A stretch of DNA of 64,000 bases from NCBI RefSeq assembly GCF_000346465.2, contig NC_034010.1, positions 8,672,520-8,736,519 of the forward strand, read 5' to 3'. The stretch is from Prunus persica (Eukaryota; Streptophyta; Magnoliopsida; Rosales; Rosaceae). Position numbers and translations under genes: made by a program. This document shows, in pieces, positions 23,842 to 36,326 of this stretch. Within the stretch, counting starts at the first letter, position 1, and the number at the start of each line of letters is the position of its first letter. The notes below the pieces were generated by a model. That model worked only from the letters and a program-made list of their open reading frames with translations, did no database searches and had not been told where the DNA came from.

Positions 23842-24242
23842 ATGTCTTCATCATATCTCCCAGAAACTACTGATTCAATTGCTCATGCTTTAGAGGCCAT
23901 CTGAAGCCATTTCTATTCTTTATCGCATTCTTGAAACCCATCTTCTTCTTCTGAAGCTCTACGGATAAAGGAAGAGGCTATCACAATAAATCCGACGGAT
24001 CTTCTTAGGCAAGAAAATCAAGCAGAGGATCAGGCACATCTGATCTTCAGATTTCCCTGAGAAGCGAACTTTCCTTCGACAGCGAGTGGAGGCCAGGCTT
24101 GCATCTCTTTTGATGGAAAGCAAGGAGTATTCAGAAGCACTAAGTGTCCTATCAGGCTTGATCAAGGAAGTGAGAAGGCTAGTTGACAAGCTTCTTCTTG
24201 TGGACATATATTTGATGCGAGTAAGCTCAATTTCTCTTTGAG
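23842..24242 (+). pseudogene. Captured fragment of the 26S proteasome subunit gene RPN6 (PSMD11 homologue)
   Basis: An ATG at 23842 opens MSSSYLPETTDSIAHALEA, the start of plant RPN6. After small frameshifts come SEAISILYRILE, SSSSEALRIKEEAIT and DLLRQENQAED. The sequence then jumps over the middle of the N-terminal region to TSDLQISL, then KRTFLRQRVEARLASLL, MESKEYSEALSVLSG, VKEVRRL-like IKEVRRL and LVDIYLM, then (frame-shifted) SKLNFSLR. RPN6 is a scaffold of the proteasome lid. The fragment lies between CACTA motif arrays, is in the sense orientation of the element, and includes a little sequence upstream of the ATG. It has lost about 70 residues internally and everything after the first ~190 residues, so it cannot make a functional subunit. 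It is a transduplicated host gene piece. Confidence 0.9.
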
Positions 24243-24359
24243 AAAACATCCAAATTATTATCTTTGAGACATGAGAGACTGAGAGAGGAAGAACTTGGAA
24301 CCTTAAATGTAAACCGAAAATGAATGAAAGCGACAAATTTATAGAATAAATTTTTAAAA

Positions 24360-25035
24360 CCAACGGCGGTCCTTACAAAAAAACCGCCGTTTAAATTGTA
24401 AAATCAACGTCGGTATGATCGACGTATATTACAGAAATCCACGTCGGTAAATTAATAAAAACGACGTGTTAAATAATATACCATGACGCGAGTTATTACT
24501 TATGTACTTTAATTTTTGAGTTTACTACGACGGTACCTACAAACTACTGTCGTATTTATTTACCACGTCCGAAGTTAAATGTACCGTCGTATTTTGTAAT
24601 TTATACGTCGTAGTTATATGTAACCGCCATATTATTTTTTTGAAATGGTTTTATATGTAAGCAACTTTTCGTCTACTTGACTTACACATTTGTTGTTTTT
24701 ATATTCTTATTTTATTTAAATCTGTCATCCAAAAAAGAAACTTTACATATTGCAGAATATTAATTTCCTTCGTTTTAAATTTCCTCCGGAAAAAAAACTC
24801 TATTTATAACGCACTGTAATTGAAAAATAAACTGAAAGGTCACGGGAAAAAAAATTCTATTCATAATTTAAAAATTAAAATCCACGTCGGTTATATTAAA
24901 CCTAACGACGTTAAATGAAATGATTCCACGTCGAATGAAAAATATTGCGTCGTTTTAGTTAAAAACGACGTAGTTAAATGTAACCGCCGTATTATTTTTT
25001 TGAAATGGTTTTATATGTAAGCAACTTTTCGACTT
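24360..25035. repeat. CACTA subterminal duplication block
   Basis: 24750-24900 (acgggaaaaaaaa...aaaatccacgtcggt) repeats 23520-23665, and the stretch ending 'aaatggttttatatgtaagcaacttttcg' occurs at about 24610-24670 and again at 24970-25030. The left end has therefore grown by segmental duplication of motif-bearing blocks. Confidence 0.8.
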
Positions 25036-25039
25036 ACAC

Positions 25040-25882
25040 ATGCACTGTTTCCAAACCCGATTAAAAATTTCAATCTCCCAGAGAAACCTTTTCGTCTTTT
25101 TTCCTTGTCAGAGCATTGTCAGAGTTTCTCATCGTCTTCCTCTCGTCTTCTTCGTCGTCTCTGAACTTAAACATCGATCATCTTCCTCTTGCTTTCATTG
25201 CACGCAAAAGGTAAGCTTTCATTTTCACTATTTTGGTTACTGTTTTGCATGCTCATACGTTTTTTGTTTGAAAAATCTTTTTACCTTTTTTCTGGCCAAA
25301 ATCATTTTACTTCTTTCCAAGTTTGATAAAATATACAGACAAAGAGAGAAAGTTTCCAACTTTGAAGACAACTACATCAACTAAATAAGACGACGGTAGA
25401 CCACGACGGTTCGTCAGTTGTTCTAGCGTCGTCTGAAAATTGACAAAGTTGTTTTTAAAATAATAGTCTTTTTTTATATGCTTGTTTAATTGCATGTTTG
25501 ATTTCGCTGAACAATGGTTTTTGTTTTTCCCTTATTTGATAAAATATAAAGAAAAAGAAACTAGGGTTGGTATCTAATATAGACGACAAAATATCTTATT
25601 GTTTTACGTCGTGTGAATGTTAATACCACGACGGTGTATTACTATTGACGTCGTATGAACATAAATACCACGACGTTATATAATTAATAGTTTACCACGA
25701 CGGTGTATTACTATTGACGTCGTGTGAACATATATACCACGACGTTATATAAATAATGGTTTTAAACATTTATTACGTCTGAGATTATTTCATTGCGTCG
25801 TCTAAAATCATATCATACGTCGTATTTTTTTAATACCGTCGTTTGTGTTCTTAATGTTTTCCTGAAATATTTTCACTTGCAG
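25040..25882 (+). promoter_or_regulatory. 5' leader exon and leader intron of the TNPA-like/Ulp1 gene
   Basis: A pyrimidine-rich leader (about 25040-25210) ends GCAAAAG|GTAAGC, a strong donor at 25211. The matching acceptor CACTTGCAG lies at 25882, 14 bases before the ATG. The intron is full of ACGACGGT-type motifs. The transcription start is not defined by a clear TATA box. Confidence 0.6.
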
Positions 25883-25896
25883 TTTTGTCTGTTAAA

Positions 25897-28800
25897 ATGG
25901 TTTCTCAACAACAAACTAAGGATTCTGGCTCCAAGAAGCTTGGAGTGGTAGCTCCTCAAGACAAGTCTTCGAAGGAGATGAAGTCTTCGAAGAAGATGAA
26001 GTTTGCTTCATCATCTGCTGAGACAGAACCAACCAGCCAGACAACAATCTCTGATGATTCAAAGACTGGTCGAGGTATGAGCACAATGCCTCGTGTTGTG
26101 AAGAGAAAGCTTCAGAAACTGAGGCCAATTGTTGAGTACAATAAAAGGGGGAAAGGTGTTGGCCAAGCACATATTGAGATGCAGTCGTATATTGGTGTCT
26201 TGGCACGCTCCAGGATCCCACTTGTGGACAAGAAATGGTCCCAAATCCCAAAGGATATAAAGGAGCAGATTTGGGAAGCAGTTGACATGGCTTTTGTCGT
26301 AGGCCAAGGGGGCAAGACCTCTGTTTTATCTTCTGCTGCCAAAAAATGGAAGGATTTCAAGTCTACACTAACGAGGCATTATATCCTTCCATACACCAAT
26401 GACAGGGAGAAATTAAGCCAACCCCCTGAAACATATAAATTCATAGAGAAAGCACAATGGGATGCCTTTGTAGCTTCAAGGCTATCCAAAGATTTTCAGT
26501 CTGTGCATTCTCAACATTCACAGATTAGGGAAAAACTCGAGTACAATCATCGATTGTCTCGAAAAGGATATGCTGGATTGGAGGATCAATTGGAGGAAAC
26601 CATGCCTGGGGTAGAAATTGATCGATCTACCTTATGGAAGAGAGCTAGACAGGACAAACATGGTAACATCCCTGATCCAAAGGTGGCAGAGAAGGCAAAA
26701 TTAATTGTAAGCCTACTCACTCTGTTTTAAATTTTTATTAAACTGTGAATTATTCTTATTACGTCGTATGTTATATTTTTCGTCGTGTGAATGATATTAC
26801 CACGTCGAAAAGTTTTTAAAAACGTCGTTAAAGGTCTAAATAGGAATCACTACTATGTTTTCTGTAATTATAGCATAAGACGTCGGTGGTTCATTTTCGC
26901 GTCGTGTGAAGGATATTACCACGTCGAAAATTTTTTAAAAACGTCGTTAACGGTCTAAATAGGAATCACTACTCTGTTATCTTTAATTATAGCATAAGAC
27001 GTCGGTTGTTTATTCATTTCGTCGTTTTAAATAAATAACCACGTCGGTATAACTACCGTCGTGATAAGTTATAATAACGTCGGTTTATACGTTATTGCGT
27101 CGTGTGAAATTATATAATACGTCGTTTGTACATAAATAACCGTCGTGTGTTTTTTTGTTTATCTTTGTTTTAGGATGAATTGCAGAAACAAGTCTCGGAA
27201 GGCAAAGTCAGAGTAGATGGCAGCAATGATGTGCTGACCATGGCTTTGGGCCCCGAGCATCCAGGCAGGGTGAGGGGAGTTGGTGCTGGTGTTTCCCCAA
27301 GGCAATATTTCAATTTGCCCAAACCACAGAGGGTGAGCTTTGACGACCGTTTGAAGGAGAGTTTAAGAGTTCTCCTTCAAGAAGAGACTAAAAAGATGGA
27401 GGCTAAGGCAAGGGAAGAGGCCTTAAGGATGGAGGCTAGGACAAAACAATTGGTAGAGGCTGAGAGGGAGCATTTCCTGAGTCAGCTTTCCCAATTAATT
27501 CCCAATTTTGATCCAAGCATGCTTAAACCAAGAATTAGCCAAAGCCCCAAAAATCCAATGTCTGACAAAGCTAGCTGCTCTGGAGGTGATGTGAGATCCC
27601 TACATTTGGAGGATGATACTGCCAAAATGGGGAAACATCAGCCAGATGAAGAGAAGGAAGAAGAAAAGAGAGATGAAGAGAAGGAAGAAGAAAAAAGATA
27701 TGAAGAGAAGGAAGAAGAAAAAAGAGATGAAGAGAAGGAAGAAGAAAAGGAGAAAGAAGATGAAGAAAAGCATGACGACAAGGTATGTTAACATAACTTT
27801 TTTATTTGTTTTTCAAAATTTCAGACGTCGATATTTTTATTTAATCCGTCGTTTGTTTACAACTTAGACGGCGGAATTTTTTTAAGACGTAATAAAATAT
27901 TTAAACGACGGTTTTTTCACCGTCGTTTAAATGGTTTCAGACGACTCTTTATTCATAAAACCGTCGTCTTTATTAAATTACCACGACAATTTTTTCACCG
28001 TCGTTTAAATACTTTTAAAACGACGTTTTATTCCTTAAACCGTCGTCTTTATTGAATTACCACGTCATTTTTTTTATTTCTTTAAACAGGTTATTGAAGT
28101 TGGTGCTTATTCAAAAATGGAGGCGCCATCTTCTTTAAAAACCCTTTGTCGTTTTGTGGAAACGACACTCCTGCCTGAGGATAAGACAGTCCAATTTACA
28201 ATTGATAAGGAGGTGTTTGGTGGTGAGCGCGATACCTTCCTCCTGCCTGAAGATATTACACAATTTGCAGGCATGGAAGAAATTGGAGCTACTGTATTGG
28301 CTGTATATATGAGGTTTGTACTTCTAAAATAATAACTCGTTGGTTTATATATTGCGTCGTCTTAACTAACTAACCACGTCGTCTTAACTAACAACCGTCG
28401 TGATAAATATATTATAACGTCCTCATCTATTTCAGTACGTCGTTTGAAATATTATAATACGTCGTTTTTTTTATACATAACCGTCGTGTTTTGTGTGCTG
28501 ACTTGTTTATATTATTTTATTTGTTTAGGTACTTACACGATGTTTTGAAAAAAGCCAATATGTGCAGTATGGTTGGCTTTATCGACCCTGCTACAGTTAG
28601 TGCCAACTCTGGCACAATAACTGCAAGATCACGACTTGTAGCAGCTCGACTTCAGAAGACAGACGGTGAACAGATTTTCATGATGCCTTACAATCCAGGG
28701 TTAGTCTCCTTAGGATTTTGTTTTTAAGATTTTCAATAAATGACAGCTTATAAACTAACCACGTCGGTGTTTTATTTTATTTAGTCGTTTGAAACTACTA

Positions 28801-29488
28801 ACCACGTCGGTATTTATTTATCATCGTGATAAATATATAATGTCGTCGTTAGCTACTTTACTTCGTCGTGTGAAATACTATAATACGTCGTTTTTGTAAA
28901 TAACCGTCGTTTTTATATTAATTTTGTGCAGCCGTCATTGGATTTTGCTGATTGTAAGAGCAAAGAGAGAAACCGTCTATTTTCTGGATCCTCTGCCAGG
29001 AAATCGTGTGGTCGATGAAGAGGCCAAAAACATCGTGAACAGTGCTTTAAAAATATATAATACCCACATAGCCCGAGCAGGACGTAAAAATGTAATTTGG
29101 AAAACTCTCTCAGGCACACCAAAGCAACCCAGCAATGTCGAATGCGGGTATTATGTAATGCGCTTCATGAGGGACATCATCATGGATCCTTCCTTGGGGT
29201 TTGAGAATAAGGTAAGAAGAAATTACCTTCATACATTTCACGTCGTTTTTTGTATTATCAACGACGGTCGTGTAAAATTAACGTCGTTGAATGGATATAC
29301 TACGTCGGTTATGAAAAATATCGTCGTCTGTGATTGAATTTCTTTTTATTTATAAACCCTAATAGTCATTGTTTATGCAGTATGCCAAGGGAAACCAGGA
29401 AGCTTCATACCCCCAAGAAGCCATTGATGAAGTCCGGAATGAATGGGCAGAGTTTGTTTTCCAAATTATTAAACAGGGCAATTATTGA
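25897..29488 (+). CDS. TNPA-like (Transposase_24) protein fused to a Ulp1/C48 SUMO-protease domain
   Basis: The six coding exons I infer are 25897-26706, 27174-27782, 28090-28313, 28529-28699, 28932-29211 and 29381-29488. They sum to 2,202 bp, an uninterrupted frame of 733 residues with GT-AG junctions. Residues about 60-300 match the plant Ptta/En-Spm Transposase_24 family (MPRVVKRKLQKLRPIVEYN, YNHRLSRKGYAGLEDQL, ALGPEHPGRVRGVGAGVSP). A basic/acidic coiled region with EEKEEEKRDEEK repeats follows. The C-terminal third is a C48 cysteine-protease domain with the catalytic set visible: His in RHWILLIV, Asp in YFLDPLPG, Gln in TPKQPSN and Cys in VECGYYVMRFM. Members of this type accompany CACTA transposases; the first half probably binds the repeated motif and the second could cleave SUMO-like conjugates. 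Introns, unlike exons, are packed with the CG motif. Functional assignment beyond the domains is inference. Confidence 0.9.
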
Positions 29489-30720
29489 ACACTTGATATT
29501 TATGTATAATGTACAAATTTTCTCTATAATATGTAATGTAAAAATTTGTTGAGGTTTTCTTAAATTAAAAAAAAAACAAACATACAAATTGCTTAACCGA
29601 CGTGTAATACTTTTCCAACGACCTAATAAAGTCACAAACCGTCGTATTTTGTTGTTTCGTGTTTTAAACAATTACGACGTAAAAATATAGTTAGACGACG
29701 TTCTTTGAACAATTGAGTCGTTTATGGTTTACAACATCTTCAATTTCTTAAGGGTTCAGGGTATCATCGACGACGTTTATGTAACGACAGCGGTTAAGTC
29801 GTTGATATATATATTTTACGTCGTATAGTTAAATAGCCGCCATGGTTTCTCATTTTAACGACGTCATTTTAACGACTTAGTAGTCTATTACAATTTACAA
29901 CGTCTACAATTTATTAACACCGACGTGGTTTGTTGTTGTGGTAAGAATATTTTATTATTTTTATATCAAAATATTCAAAATAAATATAAAATAAATCAGA
30001 AAATTGAAAAGTCAACTCCTATGAAGTCATTGATATATTTTCTTCCACATAAACCTTGAAAAAATTCATTTTGAATAACAAAAATTTAAAATGACCATCC
30101 AAAACAAAATTGTTTTGATGAGTCATAAAATCACTTCTAGTTTAATGGTTTAGGGTTTAGAGTCTAGGGTTTAGAGATTAGTGTTGTTATTTATTGGGGT
30201 TTATTTTTAAAGTATAATTTTTGGGTAGTCTATGTTATATGTTAGGCTTTAAAACCATAAAACCTTTTATAAACTTAATTTTTTAAATTGTATAATTTAA
30301 TTTTATGGGTTTAGTGTATTAATTTTTAACGACGGTGGTTGGGTCGTGGAATACATATTTTACGTCGTACAGTAAAACATACGACATGGTTTACGCTTTA
30401 AACGACGTTATTTTAATATGTAAGTCGGTTTATATAATTTACAACGTCTTTAATTTCTTAACACCGACGTGGTTTTTCAGTCGTCGTTATATAAAAAATT
30501 CAAAATAAATTTAAAATTAATCCGAAAAATGAACGGCCTTACGTTCTTAATCCGAAAAATGAAGTTTCCGTCGTGGAATATTAAATTTACGTCGGTACTT
30601 GTAGAACTTTCGCCTTGGTTTTTCTTTCGACGTTTTATAACGCGCGCGCTCTAAAAATTTTCGCGCGACCTAAATTTTTTTAGATTTGGCTCTTAGTCTT
30701 ATACTTTGATCCCTGAAACC
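29489..30720. other. CACTA spacer between the two genes
   Basis: Motif-rich at 29590-29940 and 30330-30600. In between (29950-30320) the motif is sparse and a 'gtttagggtttagag' stretch occurs. No further gene. Confidence 0.6.
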
Positions 30721-31620
30721 TAAAATTTCAGATTTCACGCGACATAACATTTCGCTCTCTCACTTCTGCTCTAATTAAAAGTTGCACTCTCCAGGCTCGT
30801 CGAATCTGTGAGCTCGTCCAACCTGTAAGTACAAACCCTATCTTCCCCTTGTAAATTCATTGAATGATATTAGGTTGTTTTGTTAAAGGGTTTTAGGTAT
30901 ATGCTTTGCGATCTGTTAATAATGTGCTTATAGGTATGGGTTCATGGATTTTCTGTTTAATGGGTTCATGACAAGATCAAATAAAGGTGTACTTTTGCTG
31001 GAAATCAACACAAAAAGACACATCACCAACTTCCAAATGATTTCCAGCAAAAGGACACCTTTATTTGATCTTGTCATTTTCCGCTCTGGAGAAGGTGCAA
31101 AGTGCACCAATGCTTATAGGTATGGGTTCATGGATTTTCTGTTTAATGGGTTCATGGATTACATTATCTGTTATGTTGAATTGGGAATGGATTTAATTTT
31201 GTCGTATCTTTTAATCACCCTATGTTATGTTGAATTGGGAATGGATTTATTGTTTTCATGCTTGGTTTCATGTATATGTTGGTTTCTTGCTTGGTTTCAT
31301 ATATATGTTGTGTTCTTAATGGGTTTTGTGTTCTTCAAAATAAACTGAGACACGACGAATTTTAAGGCGTACGACGACGATTACACGACGGTGTTTTTAA
31401 ACTACCGTCGTTGTATTACTTATACACGACGGTTTTTTCATAAACCGTCGTTTGTATTACGTATAATAGACGACGTCTGTTGAAAATCCGTCGTCTATAT
31501 ATGCCAAATACGTCTGTTTTTGATTAAAACCCGTCGTCTCTGTTGTTTATTACTTGCGATTAGATCATTGTATAATCTGCTATAGTGATGGTCATTGCCT
31601 GTATTTTCACTTTATTATAG
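30721..31620 (+). promoter_or_regulatory. Leader exon and leader intron of the TNP2 gene
   Basis: GC-rich GCGCGCGC and TCGCGCG words at 30640-30670 precede a leader that ends AACCT|GTAAGT, a donor at 30825. An acceptor TTATTATAG lies at 31620, 22 bases before the ATG. The intron carries a 39-bp-arm hairpin between two 46-bp direct repeats, and CG-motif clusters at 31350-31550. Confidence 0.6.
30925..31156. repeat. Hairpin flanked by 46-bp direct repeats in the TNP2 leader intron
   Basis: The arms 30968-31006 and 31039-31077 are inverted copies of each other (39 bases, one mismatch) around a 32-base loop. Identical 46-bp direct repeats lie at 30925-30970 and 31111-31156. The RNA would fold into a near-perfect stem of 39 pairs. 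Confidence 0.9.
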
Positions 31621-31642
31621 ATAATAGGTTATAGTGTCGGAG

Positions 31643-34600
31643 ATGGATAAGTCATGGATGCACTCGGATAGAAGATCGAAGGCATATGAGTTTGGGGTGG
31701 AAGCATTTTTGAACTTTGCTGTAGAAAATCTTCTAACTACAACACATATCCGTTGTCCATGTGTTAAATGTGTTAATTTGAAGTTGTTTGGGGTTGGAAT
31801 TATAAGGGATCACTTATACTTTAATGGAATTGACCAAAGCTATAAGAATTGGACATTTCACGGAGAACCTTGGGAAGCAACTACTAATGCTAGCAGAAAT
31901 GTTGAAGAAGATGATGGCCATAGTAGGTACAGTTTTGTGTCTGAAGAAATTGATATGGATGATAATGATTTTGGTGATTTTGGTTCGGATCCGTATGAGT
32001 TTGCCAATGTGATTGGGGATGGAGATCAACCAGTGTACCCTGGTTGTAGAAAGTACACGAAGTTATCGGCATTAGTGAAGTTGTATAATTTGAAGGCAAA
32101 ACATGGGATGAGTGATGTCTGTTTTACAGAATTATTGATACTTCAAGGCGATTTGCTTCCAGAAGGAAATACAATACCAACCTCCATGTATGAGGCTAAA
32201 AAGACTTTGTGTGCATTGGGGCTGAGTTATGAGAAAATGCACGCATGCCCCAATGATTGCATCTTGTATAGGAAGGAGTATGAGGATTCAACTAATTGTC
32301 CTACTTGTGGTATCTCAAGGTGGAAGGAAGGCAAAGATGCAATCTTGAAAGAGGGTGTGCCAGCGAAGGTGGTGTGGTATTTTCCCCCAATTCCAAGGTT
32401 TAAAAGGATGTTTCAATCACATGAGACAGCTAAGAGTTTGACTTGGTGGCATGTTGCTAGAAAATCAATTGACGGTCAGATGTCTCATCCGGCGGATTCC
32501 CCGTCTTGGAAACTTCTTGATGATAAATGGCCTGAGTTTGGTAATGAGCCGAGAAACTTGAGATTGGCTCTTTCATCTGATGGATTCAATCCCCACAGTT
32601 CTCTAAGTAGCAGATATAGTTGTTGGCCGGTTATCTTAGTTACATATAATCTCCCTCCATGGCTGTGCATGAAACGAAAGTTCATGATGTTAACCTTATT
32701 GATTTCCGGTCCTAAACAACCCGGAAATGATATAGACGTCTACTTGGAGCCTTTGATTGATGATTTAAAATCCTTGTGGGTTGGGATTAGAGGAGTGTAT
32801 GATGCACATAATGGAGAATACTTTACACTCAGAGCTGCATTAATGTGGACAATTAATGATTTCCCCGCCTATGGAAACTTATCTGGTTGTGTTGTTAAAG
32901 GATATAAAGCTTGTCCAATATGCGGCGATGATACACCTAGTCACAGGTTGAAAAATGGCCACAAAATTTGTTACATTGGGCATAGAAAATGGTTACCAAT
33001 CAATCATCCATATAGGAGGCAACGTGCAGCTTTTAATGGGAAACCTGAATATGGCATACCTCCAGAGCCATTAACCGGAGAAGAAGTGCTGCATATGGTT
33101 GAAAATGGTGACAGAGTTTGTTGGAAGAAGAAATCAATATTCTTTGATCTCGAGTATTGGAAATACCTTCCTGTGAGGCATGCCCTAGATGTTATGCACA
33201 TTGAGAAGAATGTTTGCGATAGTATCATTGGTACATTGCTGGAGATCCCTGGAAAAAATAAAGATGGGATTGCTGCTCGATTAGATTTATTGAACATGGG
33301 GGTCAAAACTGATTTGCAACCCGAGTATGGAGAAAGACGTACTCGTTTGCCTCCTGGGCCTTGGAATTTGTCAAGAGCAGAGAAGAGAGAGGTTTGCAAT
33401 TCTTTCTATGGTATGAAGGTCCCTGAAGGTTATTCTTCAAATATTAAAAATCTTGTATCTGTACAAGATTCAAGACTTCTTGGCCTTAAATCACATGATT
33501 GTCATACCTTAATGCAACAATTGCTCCCTGTGGCAATTCGTTCTGTTTTGGAGAAGCCTGCAAGGTATGCAATAACTCGTTTGTGCTTCTTCTTCCATGC
33601 TATATGTGCAAAGACTGTTGATGTTTCCAAGCTAGATAAGTTGGAAGAAGATGTAGTAGTTACTCTGTGTTTGCTTGAGAAGTACTTTCCCCCTTCATTC
33701 TTTGATATCATGGTTCATCTAGTAGTACATCTTGTCAGAGAAGTTCGTCTATGTGGGCCAGTATATTTTAGGTGGATGTATCCGTTTGAAAGATATATGA
33801 AAGTGCTGAAGGGGTATGTTCAGAATCGTACTCGTCCCGAAGGTTGCATTGCTGAGCGGTATATAGCTGAAGAAGCGGTAGAGTTTTGTACTCAGCATTT
33901 ATCTGATGTTAGTACAGTTGGAGTGCCTTCAAGCCAAAAGATGGGAGTTTCAAAGCCATTATCAGGTTGCACAGTGAGCGTAGTTGATCAGGACCTGTTG
34001 AATCAAGCACATCTATATGTCTTGGAGAATACGGAGGAAGTCCTACCTTATATCGAGTACGTATGAGTTTTATTCTTTAAGTTTCCATTTAAAATTATTT
34101 CTTATGTTTATCTTATATATTTGGGACCGTAATGCTTGAATTTTTCGTGTCATGTAGGCAACATATGATCCACATCAAGACTGCTTATCCAAAATTTAGA
34201 AAGAGAACAAAGTGGCTGCAGGATAAGCACAATAGCACTTTCATTCAATGGCTACGCTTCAAGGTATATGTTGTTGAATAACGTATTTCTCTTTTAATTT
34301 TCTTCTTATTTATATGTTAGGATGAATTAAGATATGATTAATTTGCAGGTTCAAAGTGAAGTTGAGGAAGACAATCATGGCGTATCAGAAAATTTAAGGT
34401 GGCTAGCAGCTGGTCCAAACATGTCAGTGCCATTATATAGGAGCTATCTTATTAAAGGTATTAAATTCAATATCAAGGCACAAGATGATGTGCGGACAAC
34501 TCAAAATAGTGGAGTTTATTTACTTGCACATACCATGCAAGTTGCTAGTGCCAAGGATAAAAACCCAATTCTCTCAAATATGGGTTTCTATGGTGTCATT

Positions 34601-34993
34601 CAAGAAATTTGGGACCTTGACTACCAAAAGTTTACAATCCCAGTCTTTAGGTGTGATTGGATAGATAGTTCTGGTCTTGTAGTCGACGAACTTGGATTTA
34701 CCCTTGTAGATTTGAGTAAAATTGGACATAGGAATGACCAATTTGTTTTGGCTTCTCAAGTCAAACAAATATTTTTTGTTGACGACCCGATGCATCGTGG
34801 TTGGTCGGTAGTGTTATCAATGCCTAGTAGAGAATATAATGATGTTATTGGTGATGAAGTATTAGGTGATGTGATAATTGAGTGTGAGCCATTTACTAGA
34901 GGGATGCCAAATGTTGACACATTTGATGAACTGGTAGGTGAGTTAGGCGGTCAAAATATTCGAGATGGGTGTGAAGATATATGGATTGAATGA
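31643..34993 (+). CDS. TNP2/TNPD CACTA transposase
   Basis: The exons I infer are 31643-34056 (donor GTACGT), 34158-34263 and 34349-34993. They total 3,165 bp, an open frame of 1,054 residues. Domains in order: a transposase-associated N-terminal zinc-ribbon-like domain (MDKSWMHSDRRS, then CPCVKCVN; about residues 1-75), the tnp2 core (about 180-480, with LTWWHVARKS, PSWKLLDDKWPEFG, LALSSDGFNPHSSLSSRYSC and PVRHALDVMHIEKNVCD), DUF4218 (about 600-740, YMKVLKGYVQNRTRPEG) and DUF4216 (about 880-970, GVIQEIWDLDYQKFTIPVF). The protein binds and cuts the CACTA ends. I chose the ATG at 31643 because MDKSWM is the family start. I see no stop or frameshift. It lies 2.1 kb downstream of the TNPA-like/Ulp1 gene in the same orientation, each with its own leader and leader intron. 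Confidence 0.95.
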
Positions 34994-36326
34994 TGCTTAT
35001 GTAATTGGCAGTGTATGACATTAATTTTGTAATATATTGTAATGTGATTTCTTCACTTTCTACGTTCAAATAAAACACGACGTTATTGTGAATCAGTTAT
35101 TCAGCATATTTACCGACGTCTTAAAGCAACGTAACAATGAAGAACCACGACGCTATTGTGAAGCAATTATTCAGGATATCACGTCGGTGAAGGATAAAGA
35201 ACCGCCATGTAATTCAAAATAACACGACTCCAATCCCATAATACCGACGTCTAAAAAACGAGATATGTAATCTGAACGTTAAAAAATACGACGTCATCAT
35301 ACATTTTCCACGTCGCAAGTTCTTTTATAAACGAAGAGGAACGAAATTAATTCCGACGGAAATTCATTATAACCGCCGTCTAATAACAATTAAACGACGT
35401 TATTTGTAATACGGCTCCCATCATAATCTACGCCGTCTATATGTTCTGTAATACGGCTCTCATTTATTTGGAACCGACGTTGTTTAGACGTTCAACGTCG
35501 TCTATATTATTAAGTGCGTCGTGAGTAATGAATACATATAAATACAACGTCGACTATATAAATGTATACGTCGTAAATAATGACATTGACAACTATTTCC
35601 ACGTCATCTTTTTTAGATAAAATCGAAGTGGAAAATTTATTTCACGACGGTTTTTTGTAAATAAGAGACGTTGTAGAACTTTAGCAGACTAAACACGTCT
35701 GTTTTTATTGTTTTCCGACGTTGTTGTATTTAACAACGTCTAATATTTATGGTCGTTGTTTGTTTCTGAAAATAGGACGTATAAATTTTTTAATACGACT
35801 CTCATATATTTGTAACTGACGTTGTTTAGTTTTTCAACGTCTACTATAGAAACACATACGTCGTAAATAATGACACTGACAACTATTTCCACGTCATCTT
35901 TTATCAAAAAATCGAAGTGGAAAATTAATTGTACGACGGTTGTGTTTATATGTGCGACGTAGTAGGTATCAATAACGTCGTCTTCTAATGTATTTAAAGA
36001 CGTCATATTTTTTATTGTCGTGAAAATTATATTTAACGTCGGCGTATTTTTATTGTCGTCGTTGTATGTCTATCTTGCGGCCTTGTTCTCTTAATATGTG
36101 TCATATTTTCCCTTTTTAACGACGGTCTTTTTAGAGAATTGGTCGTCTATTATCATCATCGATTGCTTTTTTTAGATCTTTTTGCAGTACAAAGACGTCG
36201 TTTTGTATTTTTTGATGACGTTGTATTGTTTAACAACGACGGTTATTTAGCGTCGTGGTTTATGAGGGAAAAGATGACGGTGGATTCCACGACCATTGAA
36301 AAACCAAATACACGACGGTGATTTAC
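34994..36326. repeat. CACTA right subterminal array of CG motifs
   Basis: ACGACGGT, ACGTCGT, CCGACGT and related words recur throughout. A block containing 'cgtcgtaaataatgacattgacaactatttccacgtcatctttt' at about 35570-35640 recurs at about 35860-35930, showing internal duplication of roughly 300 bp. No gene. Confidence 0.85.

Noticed and set aside
27600..27794. Minus-strand hydrophobic Phe/Leu-rich open frame.
   Set aside because: It is the complement of the Glu/Lys repeat in the TNPA-like/Ulp1 exon.
22784..36326. Regularly repeated short words could suggest a CRISPR-like array.
   Set aside because: The words are short, variable, in both orientations and irregularly spaced, lie within a bounded plant CACTA element, and have no repeat-spacer structure.
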